From: BA4 sp044376575
Lineage (GTDB): Bacteria; Bacteroidota; Bacteroidia; CAIKAF01
Assembly (NCBI GenBank): GCA_044376575.1
Contig: JBILKR010000008.1
Span: forward strand, 1 to 64,000
Direction of reading: 5' to 3'
DNA length: 64,000 bases
The position numbers and the translations under genes are program-made. Positions within the stretch are counted from its first letter, which is position 1. Every line of letters starts with the position of its first letter. Below the pieces are notes generated by a model. The model worked only from the letters and a program-made list of their open reading frames with translations. It was not told the DNA's origin and did no database searches. Shown piece by piece: positions 1-7,933 of this stretch.

Positions 1-464
1 ATTCCAATAATTTCGGCAGATGGAAACATTTCACGCAGTGATGTTCCCAGCACGACTACTTTATCCTGTGTAAGCAAATCAACTTTATTAATGGCAATCA
101 CCAGTGGTGTATTTGTCTTTTTTAATTTATCAATCAGTTGTGCATACAGCTCTCCTTGTTTGTCGATAGGCTTTGCATCAGCAGCATCAATCACTAATAA
201 AAAAACATCTGCATCACCGAGCGATTCCTGTACCTGAGCCATCATTTTCTCCTGAAGTTTATACTGCGGATCGATGATTCCGGGAGTATCGGAAAAGATG
301 ATTTGATGGTTCTCATCATTAAAAATTCCTAAAATCCGGTGGCGTGTTGTTTGTGCTTTTGCGGTAATAATTGAAAGACGTTCACCCATCAAAGCGTTCA
401 TTAATGTGGACTTTCCGACATTCGGCTTACCGAGTATATTTACGAAACCTGCGCGGTGCGACAT
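1..464 (-). CDS. era: GTPase Era, 5' part (C-terminus outside the window)
   Basis: Era is a Ras-like GTPase that binds 16S rRNA near its 3' end and assists 30S subunit assembly. The 154 visible codons cover most of the GTPase domain: the P-loop GKPNVGKS at residues 12-19, a TT pair in switch I within AKAQTTRHR, the G3 motif DTPG near residue 59, and the G4 motif NKVD near residue 127. The QTTRHRILGI context is typical of Era rather than Der or Obg. The ATG lies just downstream of a -7 element at 479-486. The C-terminal KH domain would lie beyond the left edge of the window. Confidence 0.93.
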   Translation of the reverse strand, partial: MSHRAGFVNILGKPNVGKSTLMNALMGERLSIITAKAQTTRHRILGIFNDENHQIIFSDTPGIIDPQYKLQEKMMAQVQESLGDADVFLLVIDAADAKPIDKQGELYAQLIDKLKKTNTPLVIAINKVDLLTQDKVVVLGTSLREMFPSAEIIG

Positions 465-471
465 AAATTAA

Positions 472-503
472 TTTGTTTCAAAGGTAAGATTATATTATAT
501 TTG
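472..503 (+). promoter_or_regulatory. Promoter of the initiator tRNA
   Basis: TTTG at 472-475, a 20-base spacer and TATATTTG at 496-503 match the Bacteroidota sigma factor consensus. Transcription would start about 7 bases later, shortly before the mature tRNA 5' end at 518. Confidence 0.6.
479..486 (-). promoter_or_regulatory. -7 promoter element of era (TACCTTTG on the minus strand)
   Basis: The element matches the Bacteroidota -7 consensus TAnnTTTG exactly and sits 15 bases before the era ATG. This would give a very short leader. No clear TTG -33 box is visible at the usual distance. It almost touches the divergent tRNA promoter. Confidence 0.55.
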
Positions 504-517
504 TGTCATAATTAAAC

Positions 518-590
518 TGCGGGGTGGAGAAGCTGGTATCTCGTCGGGCTCATAACCCGAAGGCCGTTGGTTCGAGTCCAACCCCCGCTA
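518..590 (+). tRNA. Initiator tRNA-fMet (anticodon CAT)
   Basis: A 73-base cloverleaf with anticodon loop CTCATAA. The anticodon stem has three consecutive G-C pairs (GGG/CCC) and the first acceptor position is an unpaired T-T mismatch, followed by six G-C/C-G pairs. Both features mark an initiator rather than an elongator tRNA-Met. The T arm is GTTGG/CCAAC around TTCGAGT. CCA is not encoded. A promoter precedes it and a terminator follows within 10 bases, so it is a single-gene transcript. Confidence 0.93.
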
Positions 591-600
591 CTAGTGAAAA

Positions 601-627
601 AGTCGTCAGTTTGACGGCTTTTTTTCT
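601..627 (+). terminator. Intrinsic terminator after tRNA-fMet
   Basis: An 8-bp stem (601-608 with 612-619, one G-T wobble) and a 3-base loop are followed by a run of T. Confidence 0.85.
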
Positions 628-779
628 TTAACGGTTCTCCATAACCAATGCTGGTATGAAATCACATGATAATTAAGATTGCTTTTTTAGGTTTGATAAG
701 TTCGTTTTGAGGAGTGAATTCCTTAATGATTCACTATGTACAATATAAGTTATAATTTGATTATAGTTGAATAATGACT

Positions 780-799
780 GTTGGCAAAGTTTTATGTGC
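780..799 (+). repeat. Left copy of a flanking inverted repeat (GTTGG...TTATGTGC)
   Basis: This 20-base stretch shares GTTGG and TTATGTGC, with different spacing, with the reverse complement of 2096-2113 on the other side of the hydrolase gene. It lies before the most likely start codon of that gene at 873, so it would be outside the protein. Its function is not known to me. Confidence 0.4.
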
Positions 800-872
800 A
801 AGCTTCGAAGGTCAGCATATTAAACCTTTAACAACTTTTGTAGTCAAATATGTGAATTTTAAAATTGAAATT

Positions 873-2081
873 ATGATGAACAAATTTATTCTCCTGTGTG
901 CATTAATATTTATAAGCAGCTATATGGTTAGTCAAACGGTTGTGAGACAAATACGACCAAGCGACACTGACTCACTGATTACAACTTTTAATACAGACTC
1001 CAACTATGTGTATTTAAATGTAAGTATAGCTGCTAAAAATATTTTGGTTGTTCATTTGCCCGGAAGTTTCGGAGAACCAAAACGTGCTACTTTATTTGGA
1101 ACATTAGCGGCAGACTTAGGATTTCACAGTATTGGACTTATGTATCCAAACATTCCGACAGTGGGTAGTTTTTGTACCAATTCATCCGACCCTGACTGTT
1201 TTGAAAATGTTCGGAGAGAAATTGTAGAAGGAGTTGATTACTCATCAAGCCTAACAATCAATTTAAATGAAAGTATTTTAAATAGAACTAAGAAACTATT
1301 GGTTTTCTTAAGCACCAATTATCCGTCTGAAAATTGGGGGCAATATTTAGATGTCAATAATAACCTTGATTTCAGTAAAATAATTTTTTCTGGTCATTCT
1401 CAAGGTGGCGGTCATGCAGCAATTATTGCAAAGTACTATCCAATTAAACGAGCAATTTGCTTCTCTTCACCCAAGGACTGGAGAAACATTCCTGATGCAC
1501 CACCGCTGTGGTTATCCAGCGGTAACTGGCAAACCCAAAGTAGTGAAATCTATTGTTTCAATCACGTCCTTGACGAACATATAAATCATCAACTTGAAAT
1601 TTGGGATAGTTTAGGATTGAACAGTTTCGGTATTCCGATAAATGTTGACAGTTTTTCAACTCCCTACAATAATACTAGGCAGCTAACAACATCATACAAT
1701 GTTCCAACCGGTAATGACCATGCTTGTACCATTCAAGACAATAAGACACCAAAGGTTTCAAATGTTCCAGCTTTTATTCCTGTTTGGACATATATGCTGA
1801 CTAATAATTTAACTATAGGATTAACGAGCAATTTGTTTGAACAAAATGTACAGCTACTCCTAACGCCTAATCCTACAAATAATCTTGTGAGTTTTGAATT
1901 GAGTTTAAAAGACGAAGAATATATGATTAAACTTTATGACCAAACCGGTAAATTATTGTTACAAAAAAAGTCAGTAATAGGCAACAATCAGCTTGATTTA
2001 ACAAACTTTAATTCAGGTCTTTACTTTGTTCAATTACATAGCGACAAGAACATAATTAAAGGAAAAGTAATTAAACAATGA
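873..2081 (+). CDS. Secreted alpha/beta-hydrolase with T9SS C-terminal domain
   Basis: A 402-residue protein. ATG 873 is chosen over an in-frame ATG at 774 because a signal peptide (Lys-3, hydrophobic stretch to about residue 18, Ser-Gln cleavage area) follows directly. The middle looks like an alpha/beta-hydrolase: a strand ending in SGHSQGGG carries the presumed nucleophile Ser, and a late GNDHAC could supply the catalytic His. It resembles the BPSS1187-type hydrolases, but the substrate is unknown. The last ~75 residues (TPNPTNNLVSFE... to GLYFVQL...KGKVIKQ) form a T9SS sorting domain, so it should be exported and attached to or released from the outer membrane. It stands alone between two terminators and is flanked by short inverted repeats. 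Confidence 0.75.
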   Translation: MMNKFILLCALIFISSYMVSQTVVRQIRPSDTDSLITTFNTDSNYVYLNVSIAAKNILVVHLPGSFGEPKRATLFGTLAADLGFHSIGLMYPNIPTVGSFCTNSSDPDCFENVRREIVEGVDYSSSLTINLNESILNRTKKLLVFLSTNYPSENWGQYLDVNNNLDFSKIIFSGHSQGGGHAAIIAKYYPIKRAICFSSPKDWRNIPDAPPLWLSSGNWQTQSSEIYCFNHVLDEHINHQLEIWDSLGLNSFGIPINVDSFSTPYNNTRQLTTSYNVPTGNDHACTIQDNKTPKVSNVPAFIPVWTYMLTNNLTIGLTSNLFEQNVQLLLTPNPTNNLVSFELSLKDEEYMIKLYDQTGKLLLQKKSVIGNNQLDLTNFNSGLYFVQLHSDKNIIKGKVIKQ

Positions 2082-2095
2082 TGACAAAAAGGGCC

Positions 2096-2113
2096 GCACA
2101 TAATAACACCAAC
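2096..2113 (-). repeat. Right copy of the flanking inverted repeat (GCACATAA...CCAAC)
   Basis: The reverse complement reads GTTGG-5 bases-TTATGTGC, mirroring 780-799 (GTTGG-7 bases-TTATGTGC). It starts 14 bases after the hydrolase stop codon. The rest of 2082-2308 shows no open frame I can support. Confidence 0.4.
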
Positions 2114-2308
2114 CACAAAAGTGTGCTTTGTGTTTCCAAGATGGTTTAATGGTTAATGAAACATTAATTTTTCAAATGAAGTTTTGTTTTAAAATCCCGA
2201 CCTGTTTCAAGAATCGAAAAGTTTATGAATAGCCTAATTCAATAAGTTTAACCTCCCAAAATTCTTCCCAAATCAAGATCGACAATTCGAAGTACCTATC
2301 TAGAAAGT

Positions 2309-2339
2309 AAACCCGAGTTTTTAGGCTCGGGTTTTTTTA
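2309..2339 (+). terminator. Intrinsic terminator
   Basis: A 9-bp perfect stem (AAACCCGAG at 2309-2317 with its complement at 2326-2334) with an 8-base loop, followed by T7. It is 228 bases after the hydrolase stop codon, unusually far, and may have belonged to an older transcript such as an ancestral gene before the hydrolase was inserted. Confidence 0.75.
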
Positions 2340-2380
2340 TGCTGTAAAATGAATCAACACCCGCTATTAATAATAGCTAA

Positions 2381-4264
2381 TTATAATTTCAGCACTTTAA
2401 TTGTTTCAAATTGATCTTTACTGTATATAGTTACAAAAAAGTACTTGCCTTCAAAAGAAGATAGGTTGATTATTGTATTCATCGTTTCTGGGAAAGATTG
2501 ATAAATCACTTTCCCTACCAGATCAGTAATCTGAATTTTATCAATAGTTCTGGATGAAGATGTAAGGGTTATCATATCAACTGTTGGATTAGGATAAATA
2601 TCGATTGTATTAATTAAGGAAGTTTCAATTCCTGCGAATTCAACAAGTTGACAATCCGATATCTGTTCGCAATTGTTAATGGTATCTGTTACAATTACTG
2701 CATAATTTCCACCAGTTGTTGGGGCGAATGTAATATTGGTTTCGTTGCTAATGATTTCCTGTGAGTCACAGTTGTACCATTGAAGCGTTCCATTAGGATT
2801 GGTTGCTGTAGAAAGTGTTGTTCCATTCCATTGAATTGGAGCGAACACTTGAGTAGAAGTAACAAGTACTGTATCATAATTGACACAGCCTATTTCATCT
2901 GTTCCCGTAACAATAAATGTACTTACACCAGCAGAAGCGATGAAGGCAACATTGTCTGATATGCCATTGTTCCATTGATATACAATTACGCCTGATCCGA
3001 CTCCTGATCCGTTTAATGTTGTTAACGAACCGTAGCAAACGGCTTGATCGTTTCCTCCTGAAATGACAGGCAAGGGATAAACAGTAATATTTACAGTATC
3101 GTGATTGAAACAACCATTTCCATCAGTACCCGTAACAATATATTCTCCGTTCGAAATTGGATCAAAGGCAATGCCGTCATTTACCCCGTTGCTCCAGGTA
3201 TAATATATAGCCCCCTGACCTGAAAGAGTAACTAGATTTCCTGTACATAAATTTACATCAGCTCCCGCGGAAACAGAAGGAAGGTTATATGTGGTAACGT
3301 TTACGGTGTCTGTATTAATACATCCGATAGAATCTGTACCAGTTACTAAATAACTGCTTGTTCCGGGAGATGAGGCTGTAAATGCAATGCTATCTGTTAC
3401 ATTATTATCCCAGGTATATGATTCAGCTCCTTCCCCATGTAATAATACATTCTCTCCCATACAAACTTCGATATCTAACCCGCCAGTAACAATAGGAACG
3501 GATATATTTACATTAATTGTATCATAAAGTATTGGACAGCCAGGGGTGTTTACTTCAATTGTAAATTGTGAAGGAGAAGAAATTGAGGGCTGAATGCTTG
3601 TGGTGGTTGCTCCAGTATTCCATAAGTAAGAAGTAGAAGGTACGTTCGCAAGACAGTAGTTTATATTACCATTCCAAACTCTGGGCTGAAATACTGCATC
3701 TGTACCTGCTGTAAATGGATATTCCATCCCTCCTCCTTCCAGAAAAGCTATGTTTGCATCGCTGGAAAATATATTTCCTACGGAAGTGCCGTTAGAATAA
3801 TTTAAACTAACACCAGCATTGTTTGAAGTAACATAGAAGCTATATGTTGCGCCTGCTGGTATTGTAACTAAAGTTGAAAGGGGAACGTTGACAAATCCTC
3901 CGGTATAAATAACAGGAAAAGATGCCACAAGTGTCCAAGCGGATGGTGTATTGGCAAAGCCATTCCACGTTCCTGTTTTATAATATACTTCAATGGTGGT
4001 GTTTCCCATTGGGGAGACATCAAATGACGTAATAGTTATAGCATTCGTAGCTACAATATCAAACATATTACCACGGTGATTATTCCCTGCAGTATTGGAT
4101 GCCATAAGTGAATTTACTGGACCAATTAAGGATGCGGTGAATGTTGGTTGTGCCCCAACGCAAACCGTTTGCGTACCAATAATGTTAACACTGCATTGAG
4201 AAAATGTGTTTTTAGCAAATAGGAAGAAACATGAGAAAAGGAAATAAGTAAAAATATTTTTCAT
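2381..4264 (-). CDS. T9SS-secreted protein with tandem PKD/Ig-like repeats
   Basis: A 627-residue secreted protein. ATG 4264 gives a clean signal peptide (Lys-2, FTYFLFSCFFLFA, cleavage near FSQC), better than the ATG 33 bases upstream, and a -7-like TACATTCG lies at 4284-4291. After an N-terminal beta-rich region come three tandem repeats of about 75 residues, each with W-NNGV-D--AF, YxVTGTDxxGC, DTVxV and a C-xGxxxTLxGxG turn, an Ig/PKD-like pattern with paired Cys. The tail (IDIYPNPTVDMITL... to KVLKL) is a T9SS sorting domain. A surface adhesin or structural role is inferred; no catalytic motif is visible. Confidence 0.75.
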   Translation of the reverse strand: MKNIFTYFLFSCFFLFAKNTFSQCSVNIIGTQTVCVGAQPTFTASLIGPVNSLMASNTAGNNHRGNMFDIVATNAITITSFDVSPMGNTTIEVYYKTGTWNGFANTPSAWTLVASFPVIYTGGFVNVPLSTLVTIPAGATYSFYVTSNNAGVSLNYSNGTSVGNIFSSDANIAFLEGGGMEYPFTAGTDAVFQPRVWNGNINYCLANVPSTSYLWNTGATTTSIQPSISSPSQFTIEVNTPGCPILYDTINVNISVPIVTGGLDIEVCMGENVLLHGEGAESYTWDNNVTDSIAFTASSPGTSSYLVTGTDSIGCINTDTVNVTTYNLPSVSAGADVNLCTGNLVTLSGQGAIYYTWSNGVNDGIAFDPISNGEYIVTGTDGNGCFNHDTVNITVYPLPVISGGNDQAVCYGSLTTLNGSGVGSGVIVYQWNNGISDNVAFIASAGVSTFIVTGTDEIGCVNYDTVLVTSTQVFAPIQWNGTTLSTATNPNGTLQWYNCDSQEIISNETNITFAPTTGGNYAVIVTDTINNCEQISDCQLVEFAGIETSLINTIDIYPNPTVDMITLTSSSRTIDKIQITDLVGKVIYQSFPETMNTIINLSSFEGKYFFVTIYSKDQFETIKVLKL

Positions 4265-4283
4265 AGTGTATAAGTTTTCTAAA

Positions 4284-4291
4284 CGAATGTA
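4284..4291 (-). promoter_or_regulatory. Possible -7 element (TACATTCG on the minus strand)
   Basis: Differs from TAnnTTTG at one position. It sits 20 bases before ATG 4264, which supports that start over the upstream one. Confidence 0.35.
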
Positions 4292-4342
4292 ATTCATTTT
4301 ATAGAATATATTAAAATAAAGAAAATCTTAATCTTATTCATT

Positions 4343-4369
4343 AACAAAAAAACCGCACAACGTGCGGTT
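4343..4369 (-). terminator. Intrinsic terminator of efp
   Basis: An 8-bp perfect stem (4351-4358 with 4362-4369), a 3-base loop and a run of seven A on the plus strand, which is the U-tract of a minus-strand transcript ending 58 bases past the efp stop. Confidence 0.85.
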
Positions 4370-4426
4370 TTCTCTTATAAATATCTTTTCATCTCAATCC
4401 TTAACCATAGGCCTTAACCCTCAATA

Positions 4427-4990
4427 TCAACCCTTCACCCGCTCCATATACTCGCCGGTCTCCGGATTTACTTTGATCAATTCTCCCTGATTAACAAAGA
4501 GAGGAACAGAAATCACTGCGCCGGTTTCTAACGTTGCAGGTTTTAATGTGCGTGTTGCTGTATCGCCTTTCATACCTGGCTCGGTGTAGGTTACTTCCAG
4601 CACAACAGATTTTGGTGGTGTGGCATAAATCGGATTTTCTCCTTCAAACGATACCTGGATCATGGTACCTTCTTTCATGAACTTTGCTGCATCTCCAAAT
4701 AAAAATTCAGCAATGTTGTATTGATCATAGGTGATGGTATCCATGCACACCAGCGATTCACCTTCCTTGTATAAATATTGTAAATCTCTTTCTTCTACAC
4801 GTACAATTTCCACTTCTTCATCCGGACGAAAACGGTTTTCGGTTTGTTTTCCGCTTTTCAGGTTGCGCATTTTTGCCTGATAAAACGCTCGCAGGTTGCC
4901 TGGTGTGCGGTGTTGGAATTCTGTAACTACACAAAGTTCTCCGTTGTAACGAAGAAAAGTTCCTACCGACATGTCTGATGCTTTTGCCAT
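4427..4990 (-). CDS. efp: Translation elongation factor P
   Basis: A 187-residue protein, the normal EF-P length. EF-P enters the ribosomal E site and relieves stalling at polyproline stretches. The three beta-barrel domains are recognisable: an N-terminal KOW-like domain (1-65), the middle OB domain, and the C-terminal OB domain with EVTYTEPGMKGDTATRTLKPATLETGA and the ending GEYMERVKG. The domain I loop reads TPGNLRAF (residues 29-36) where most bacteria have PGKGxAF or PGRGxAF. Asn-32 therefore occupies the position normally modified by EpmA (Lys) or EarP (Arg). A perfect -7 element lies 23 bases upstream and the gene has its own terminator, so it is monocistronic. Confidence 0.95.
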   Translation of the reverse strand: MAKASDMSVGTFLRYNGELCVVTEFQHRTPGNLRAFYQAKMRNLKSGKQTENRFRPDEEVEIVRVEERDLQYLYKEGESLVCMDTITYDQYNIAEFLFGDAAKFMKEGTMIQVSFEGENPIYATPPKSVVLEVTYTEPGMKGDTATRTLKPATLETGAVISVPLFVNQGELIKVNPETGEYMERVKG

Positions 4991-5012
4991 AAATTGTTCA
5001 GTTAATGTTGTG

Positions 5013-5020
5013 CAAAGGTA
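5013..5020 (-). promoter_or_regulatory. -7 promoter element of efp (TACCTTTG on the minus strand)
   Basis: Exact TAnnTTTG match 23 bases before the efp ATG and just past the stop of the upstream peptidase gene. A good -33 box at the standard distance is not evident. Confidence 0.5.
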
Positions 5021-5027
5021 AATTTTT

Positions 5028-7175
5028 TTATTTCAAATGGAGCTGAAAATAATCCGTTACTTTCTGCATCAGGTGCAGTCGGTCTTTGCCCGTTACATTG
5101 TGTTTGTGGCTCGGATACACAAAGTAATCCACCTGTTTTTTATTTTTTATACAGGCTTCAATAAATTCTAAGCTATGTTGCCACACCACTACATCATCCT
5201 GTGCTCCGTGAATCACCAGTAGATGATCATCCAGGTTCTTCGCTTTATTAATCACACTGGTTTTATCATATCCTAACGGATTTTCCTGTGGCGTATCCAT
5301 GTATCGTTCGCCATACATTACTTCATAATATTTCCAGTCGGTAACCGGTCCGCCCGACACTCCCGCCTGAAATACGTTGGGATGATTTAGCAGTAATGAA
5401 ATGGTCATGAATCCTCCAAAGCTCCAGCCATGCACGCCGATACGATTCGCATCCACATATGGCAGAGACATTAAATATTCAATACCTTTCATTTGATCGG
5501 CCATTTCTGCCTGACCCAGTTGCTGATGAATTACATTTTCGAAATTTAATCCGCGATGCGCTGATCCTCGGTTGTCGAGTGTAAACATAATGTATCCTTC
5601 CTGCGCCATGTAATATTCCCACAGGCGAGCACCACCCAGCCAACTGTTGGTTACGAGTTGCGCATGCGGTCCGCCATACACATATACTACCACCGGATAT
5701 TTTTTTCCGGGCTCGAGTTGTTTGGGTTTAATGATGCGTCCGTTGAGTGGAGTTGTGCCATCTGCTGAAGTGATAGTCACCATCTCTGCTTCAGGAATTG
5801 AGTATGACTCCAAAGGATTTTCGGAGGTGTTATGATTCAGTTTTTTTAAAGTTTTTGTTTCGATGATTTGATACGAAGAAGGAACGGATAATGAAGAGAA
5901 CTGATCAAAAATAAATTTACCATCAGGGTGAACCACCGCCTGATGTGTACCCGGCTGAGTAGTATATTTTTTAATCTTTCCGGATTTGATTTCTGTGCTA
6001 TATACATGGCGCTCCATCCCGGTTTCATCAGTTGCAATAAAAAATACATTTTCATTTTTAGTATCGGCGCTGATGATTTCTGTAACCTCCCAGTTCCCTT
6101 TGGTTAACTGGCGAATCAATTTTCCCTGTGTATTATATAAATATAGGTGATTAAATCCATCTCGTTCGCTTTGCCAGATAAATACATCTGGTTGTTTTTC
6201 TAAAAAGAATAAAGGGTGTTCGGGTTCAACATATTTGGCGTGTTTTTCTTCAAATAATGTTTTGATCAGTGTTCCAGAAGATGCATCATACATGTTGAGT
6301 TTAAGGTGATTCTGTTCGCGGTTTAAAACACCGATGTAAATATATTTTTCAGAAGGATCCCATGTAATTGAAGTAAGATACTGGTCTACAGGTTCGCCGG
6401 TTTGCATAAAAACCGTTTGTTTGCTTTGCACATCATATACGCCTAAACGCACCTGTTCGCTGTTCATTCCGGCCATGGGATATTTGATGCTGTTTTCTGT
6501 TGCAATTCTTGCAGATGTATATACCAGCGGATAATCAGTAACCATGCTTTCATTTTTTTCATAGTAGGCAAGTTTGTTCCCTTTCGGTGACCAGAACATT
6601 CCTTTATTGATTCCGAATTCCTGACGGTGAACATAATCGCTCCCATTTACGATTGAAGCATCGGAATTGGTAATGGCTGTAATTGCCCGGCCCGGCGCAC
6701 CGGCCAAATAGATGTTGTTTTTTATGGTGCAAGCCACGTTTTGATTTGAAGCAACGGCAACTTGTTCCGCTTCTTCATTGAGGGCTATCGTATTTATAAT
6801 TTTTTTAGTGTTGGTATTAAAAAACACTATATTGTTTTTATGTTGGAAACGGATGGTTTTTTCATCTATCCATTCCATATCATAAGGTAGTGAGCCTAAT
6901 TTTTCTAACCCCTTTTCTTCAAGGATGAGATCCAGTTCGCCGGATTCAAGTAATATATTTTCAGCGGTACCTCCGGCTACAAATGCCTTGAGTTGCTTAA
7001 AATCTTTTACATAGGTTAAGGTATCTGAATTCCCTTTCCATGCTACTTGTTGTATTGACTTGGGACGAAACTTACTCCATTGACTCAACACCGCTTCTTC
7101 GAGTGTTAGTTTTTGTTGTGCTTGAGCTGAAATAAAAAGAAGTAAGCAAATGAAAATTCCGGAGATCTTCCTCAT
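5028..7175 (-). CDS. S9B prolyl oligopeptidase family, dipeptidyl peptidase IV type
   Basis: A 715-residue secreted serine exopeptidase expected to remove X-Pro dipeptides from peptides in the periplasm or at the surface. A signal peptide (residues 1-19, ending SAQAQQ) is followed by an eight-bladed beta-propeller region (about 40-450; WSPKGNKLAYY, TWDPSEKYIYIG and WQSERDGFNHLYLY are typical blade motifs). The C-terminal alpha/beta-hydrolase domain has YVYGGPHAQ, the nucleophile elbow GWSFGGF, the Asp region HGAQDDVV and the His region PSHKHNV, giving an intact Ser-Asp-His triad. The length fits DPP4 (about 720-760). It ends 37 bases before efp on the same strand. No sorting domain is present. 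Confidence 0.92.
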   Translation of the reverse strand: MRKISGIFICLLLFISAQAQQKLTLEEAVLSQWSKFRPKSIQQVAWKGNSDTLTYVKDFKQLKAFVAGGTAENILLESGELDLILEEKGLEKLGSLPYDMEWIDEKTIRFQHKNNIVFFNTNTKKIINTIALNEEAEQVAVASNQNVACTIKNNIYLAGAPGRAITAITNSDASIVNGSDYVHRQEFGINKGMFWSPKGNKLAYYEKNESMVTDYPLVYTSARIATENSIKYPMAGMNSEQVRLGVYDVQSKQTVFMQTGEPVDQYLTSITWDPSEKYIYIGVLNREQNHLKLNMYDASSGTLIKTLFEEKHAKYVEPEHPLFFLEKQPDVFIWQSERDGFNHLYLYNTQGKLIRQLTKGNWEVTEIISADTKNENVFFIATDETGMERHVYSTEIKSGKIKKYTTQPGTHQAVVHPDGKFIFDQFSSLSVPSSYQIIETKTLKKLNHNTSENPLESYSIPEAEMVTITSADGTTPLNGRIIKPKQLEPGKKYPVVVYVYGGPHAQLVTNSWLGGARLWEYYMAQEGYIMFTLDNRGSAHRGLNFENVIHQQLGQAEMADQMKGIEYLMSLPYVDANRIGVHGWSFGGFMTISLLLNHPNVFQAGVSGGPVTDWKYYEVMYGERYMDTPQENPLGYDKTSVINKAKNLDDHLLVIHGAQDDVVVWQHSLEFIEACIKNKKQVDYFVYPSHKHNVTGKDRLHLMQKVTDYFQLHLK

Positions 7176-7268
7176 AATGATTCTATTTGAGAACGAATAT
7201 ACAAATACTTCAGAAGTGAATACTGGTGTTAAAATTGATTAAAAACCAGGGAAACTTTTTTTATTCTC

Positions 7269-7298
7269 TTGGTTTCCGTAGTTGCTTTTATACTTTTG
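7269..7298 (+). promoter_or_regulatory. Promoter of the efflux operon
   Basis: TTG at 7269-7271, a 19-base spacer and TACTTTTG at 7291-7298 match the Bacteroidota consensus in both boxes. The GTG start of the regulator is only 5 bases after the -7 element, so the transcript would be leaderless or nearly so. Confidence 0.65.
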
Positions 7299-7302
7299 CC
7301 CC

Positions 7303-7929
7303 GTGGAAAATCCAAGGAAAGCAGAAATTATCTCTTCGTGTTTAAAGCTATTTATTAAATACGGTATTAAGAGTGTGACCATGGATGATATTGCCCGTGA
7401 GTTGGGAATGTCAAAGAAAACTTTGTATGTATTATTCAAGGATAAAAACGAGTTGATCATGCAGGTGATGCAAAGCGTCTTGTCATTCCATACGATACAA
7501 ATAAAAAATATTTTTAAGTCTCAGCATAATGCCATTGATGAATCCTTTGAGATTTTTTCGTTGAATACAAGAGAGCTTAGCGAGATGAAACCGGCCCTGT
7601 TGTTTGAATTGAAAAAGTATTATCCCGAAGCATGGAAATTGCATGATGATTTTAAAAATAATTTTATGTTTTCATCATTGACGACCAACCTGGAAAAAGG
7701 GAAAAAAGAAGGATTATATAGAAAGCAAATCAACACTAAAATTATTTCTATTGCTTATTCAAATATGATTAATTCAATTCTGGAATCAGAGAGCTACAGT
7801 GACAAAGAATTTAATTTCGGCGCTCTGTATAATGAGTTGTTTTATTATCATATCCGAGGTATTGCCAGTGAAAAAGGCATGGAATATATAGATCAGAAAA
7901 TGAAAAAAATAGACACACAAAAAAAATAG
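7303..7929 (+). CDS. TetR/AcrR-family transcriptional regulator
   Basis: A 208-residue one-component repressor. GTG 7303 is chosen because the promoter's -7 box ends at 7298; an in-frame TTG at 7282 lies inside the promoter. Residues 5-50 form the TetR helix-turn-helix (ISSCLKLFIKYGIKSVTMDDIARELGMSKKTLYVLFKDKNELI). The C-terminal part is helical and would bind an inducer, with no recognised ligand pocket. It ends 4 bases before the outer-membrane efflux gene. As first gene of its own operon it probably represses itself and the pump until a substrate binds, though no operator palindrome was identified with confidence. Confidence 0.9.
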   Translation: MENPRKAEIISSCLKLFIKYGIKSVTMDDIARELGMSKKTLYVLFKDKNELIMQVMQSVLSFHTIQIKNIFKSQHNAIDESFEIFSLNTRELSEMKPALLFELKKYYPEAWKLHDDFKNNFMFSSLTTNLEKGKKEGLYRKQINTKIISIAYSNMINSILESESYSDKEFNFGALYNELFYYHIRGIASEKGMEYIDQKMKKIDTQKK

Positions 7930-7933
7930 AGAT

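Noticed and set aside
774..872. N-terminal extension of the first hydrolase from ATG 774
   Set aside because: The 33 extra residues have no signal-like character and cover the inverted repeat; ATG 873 gives a good signal peptide.
2082..2308. Possible remnant gene between the hydrolase and the terminator at 2309
   Set aside because: No frame with recognisable protein sequence could be followed; only the flanking repeat and terminator are supported.
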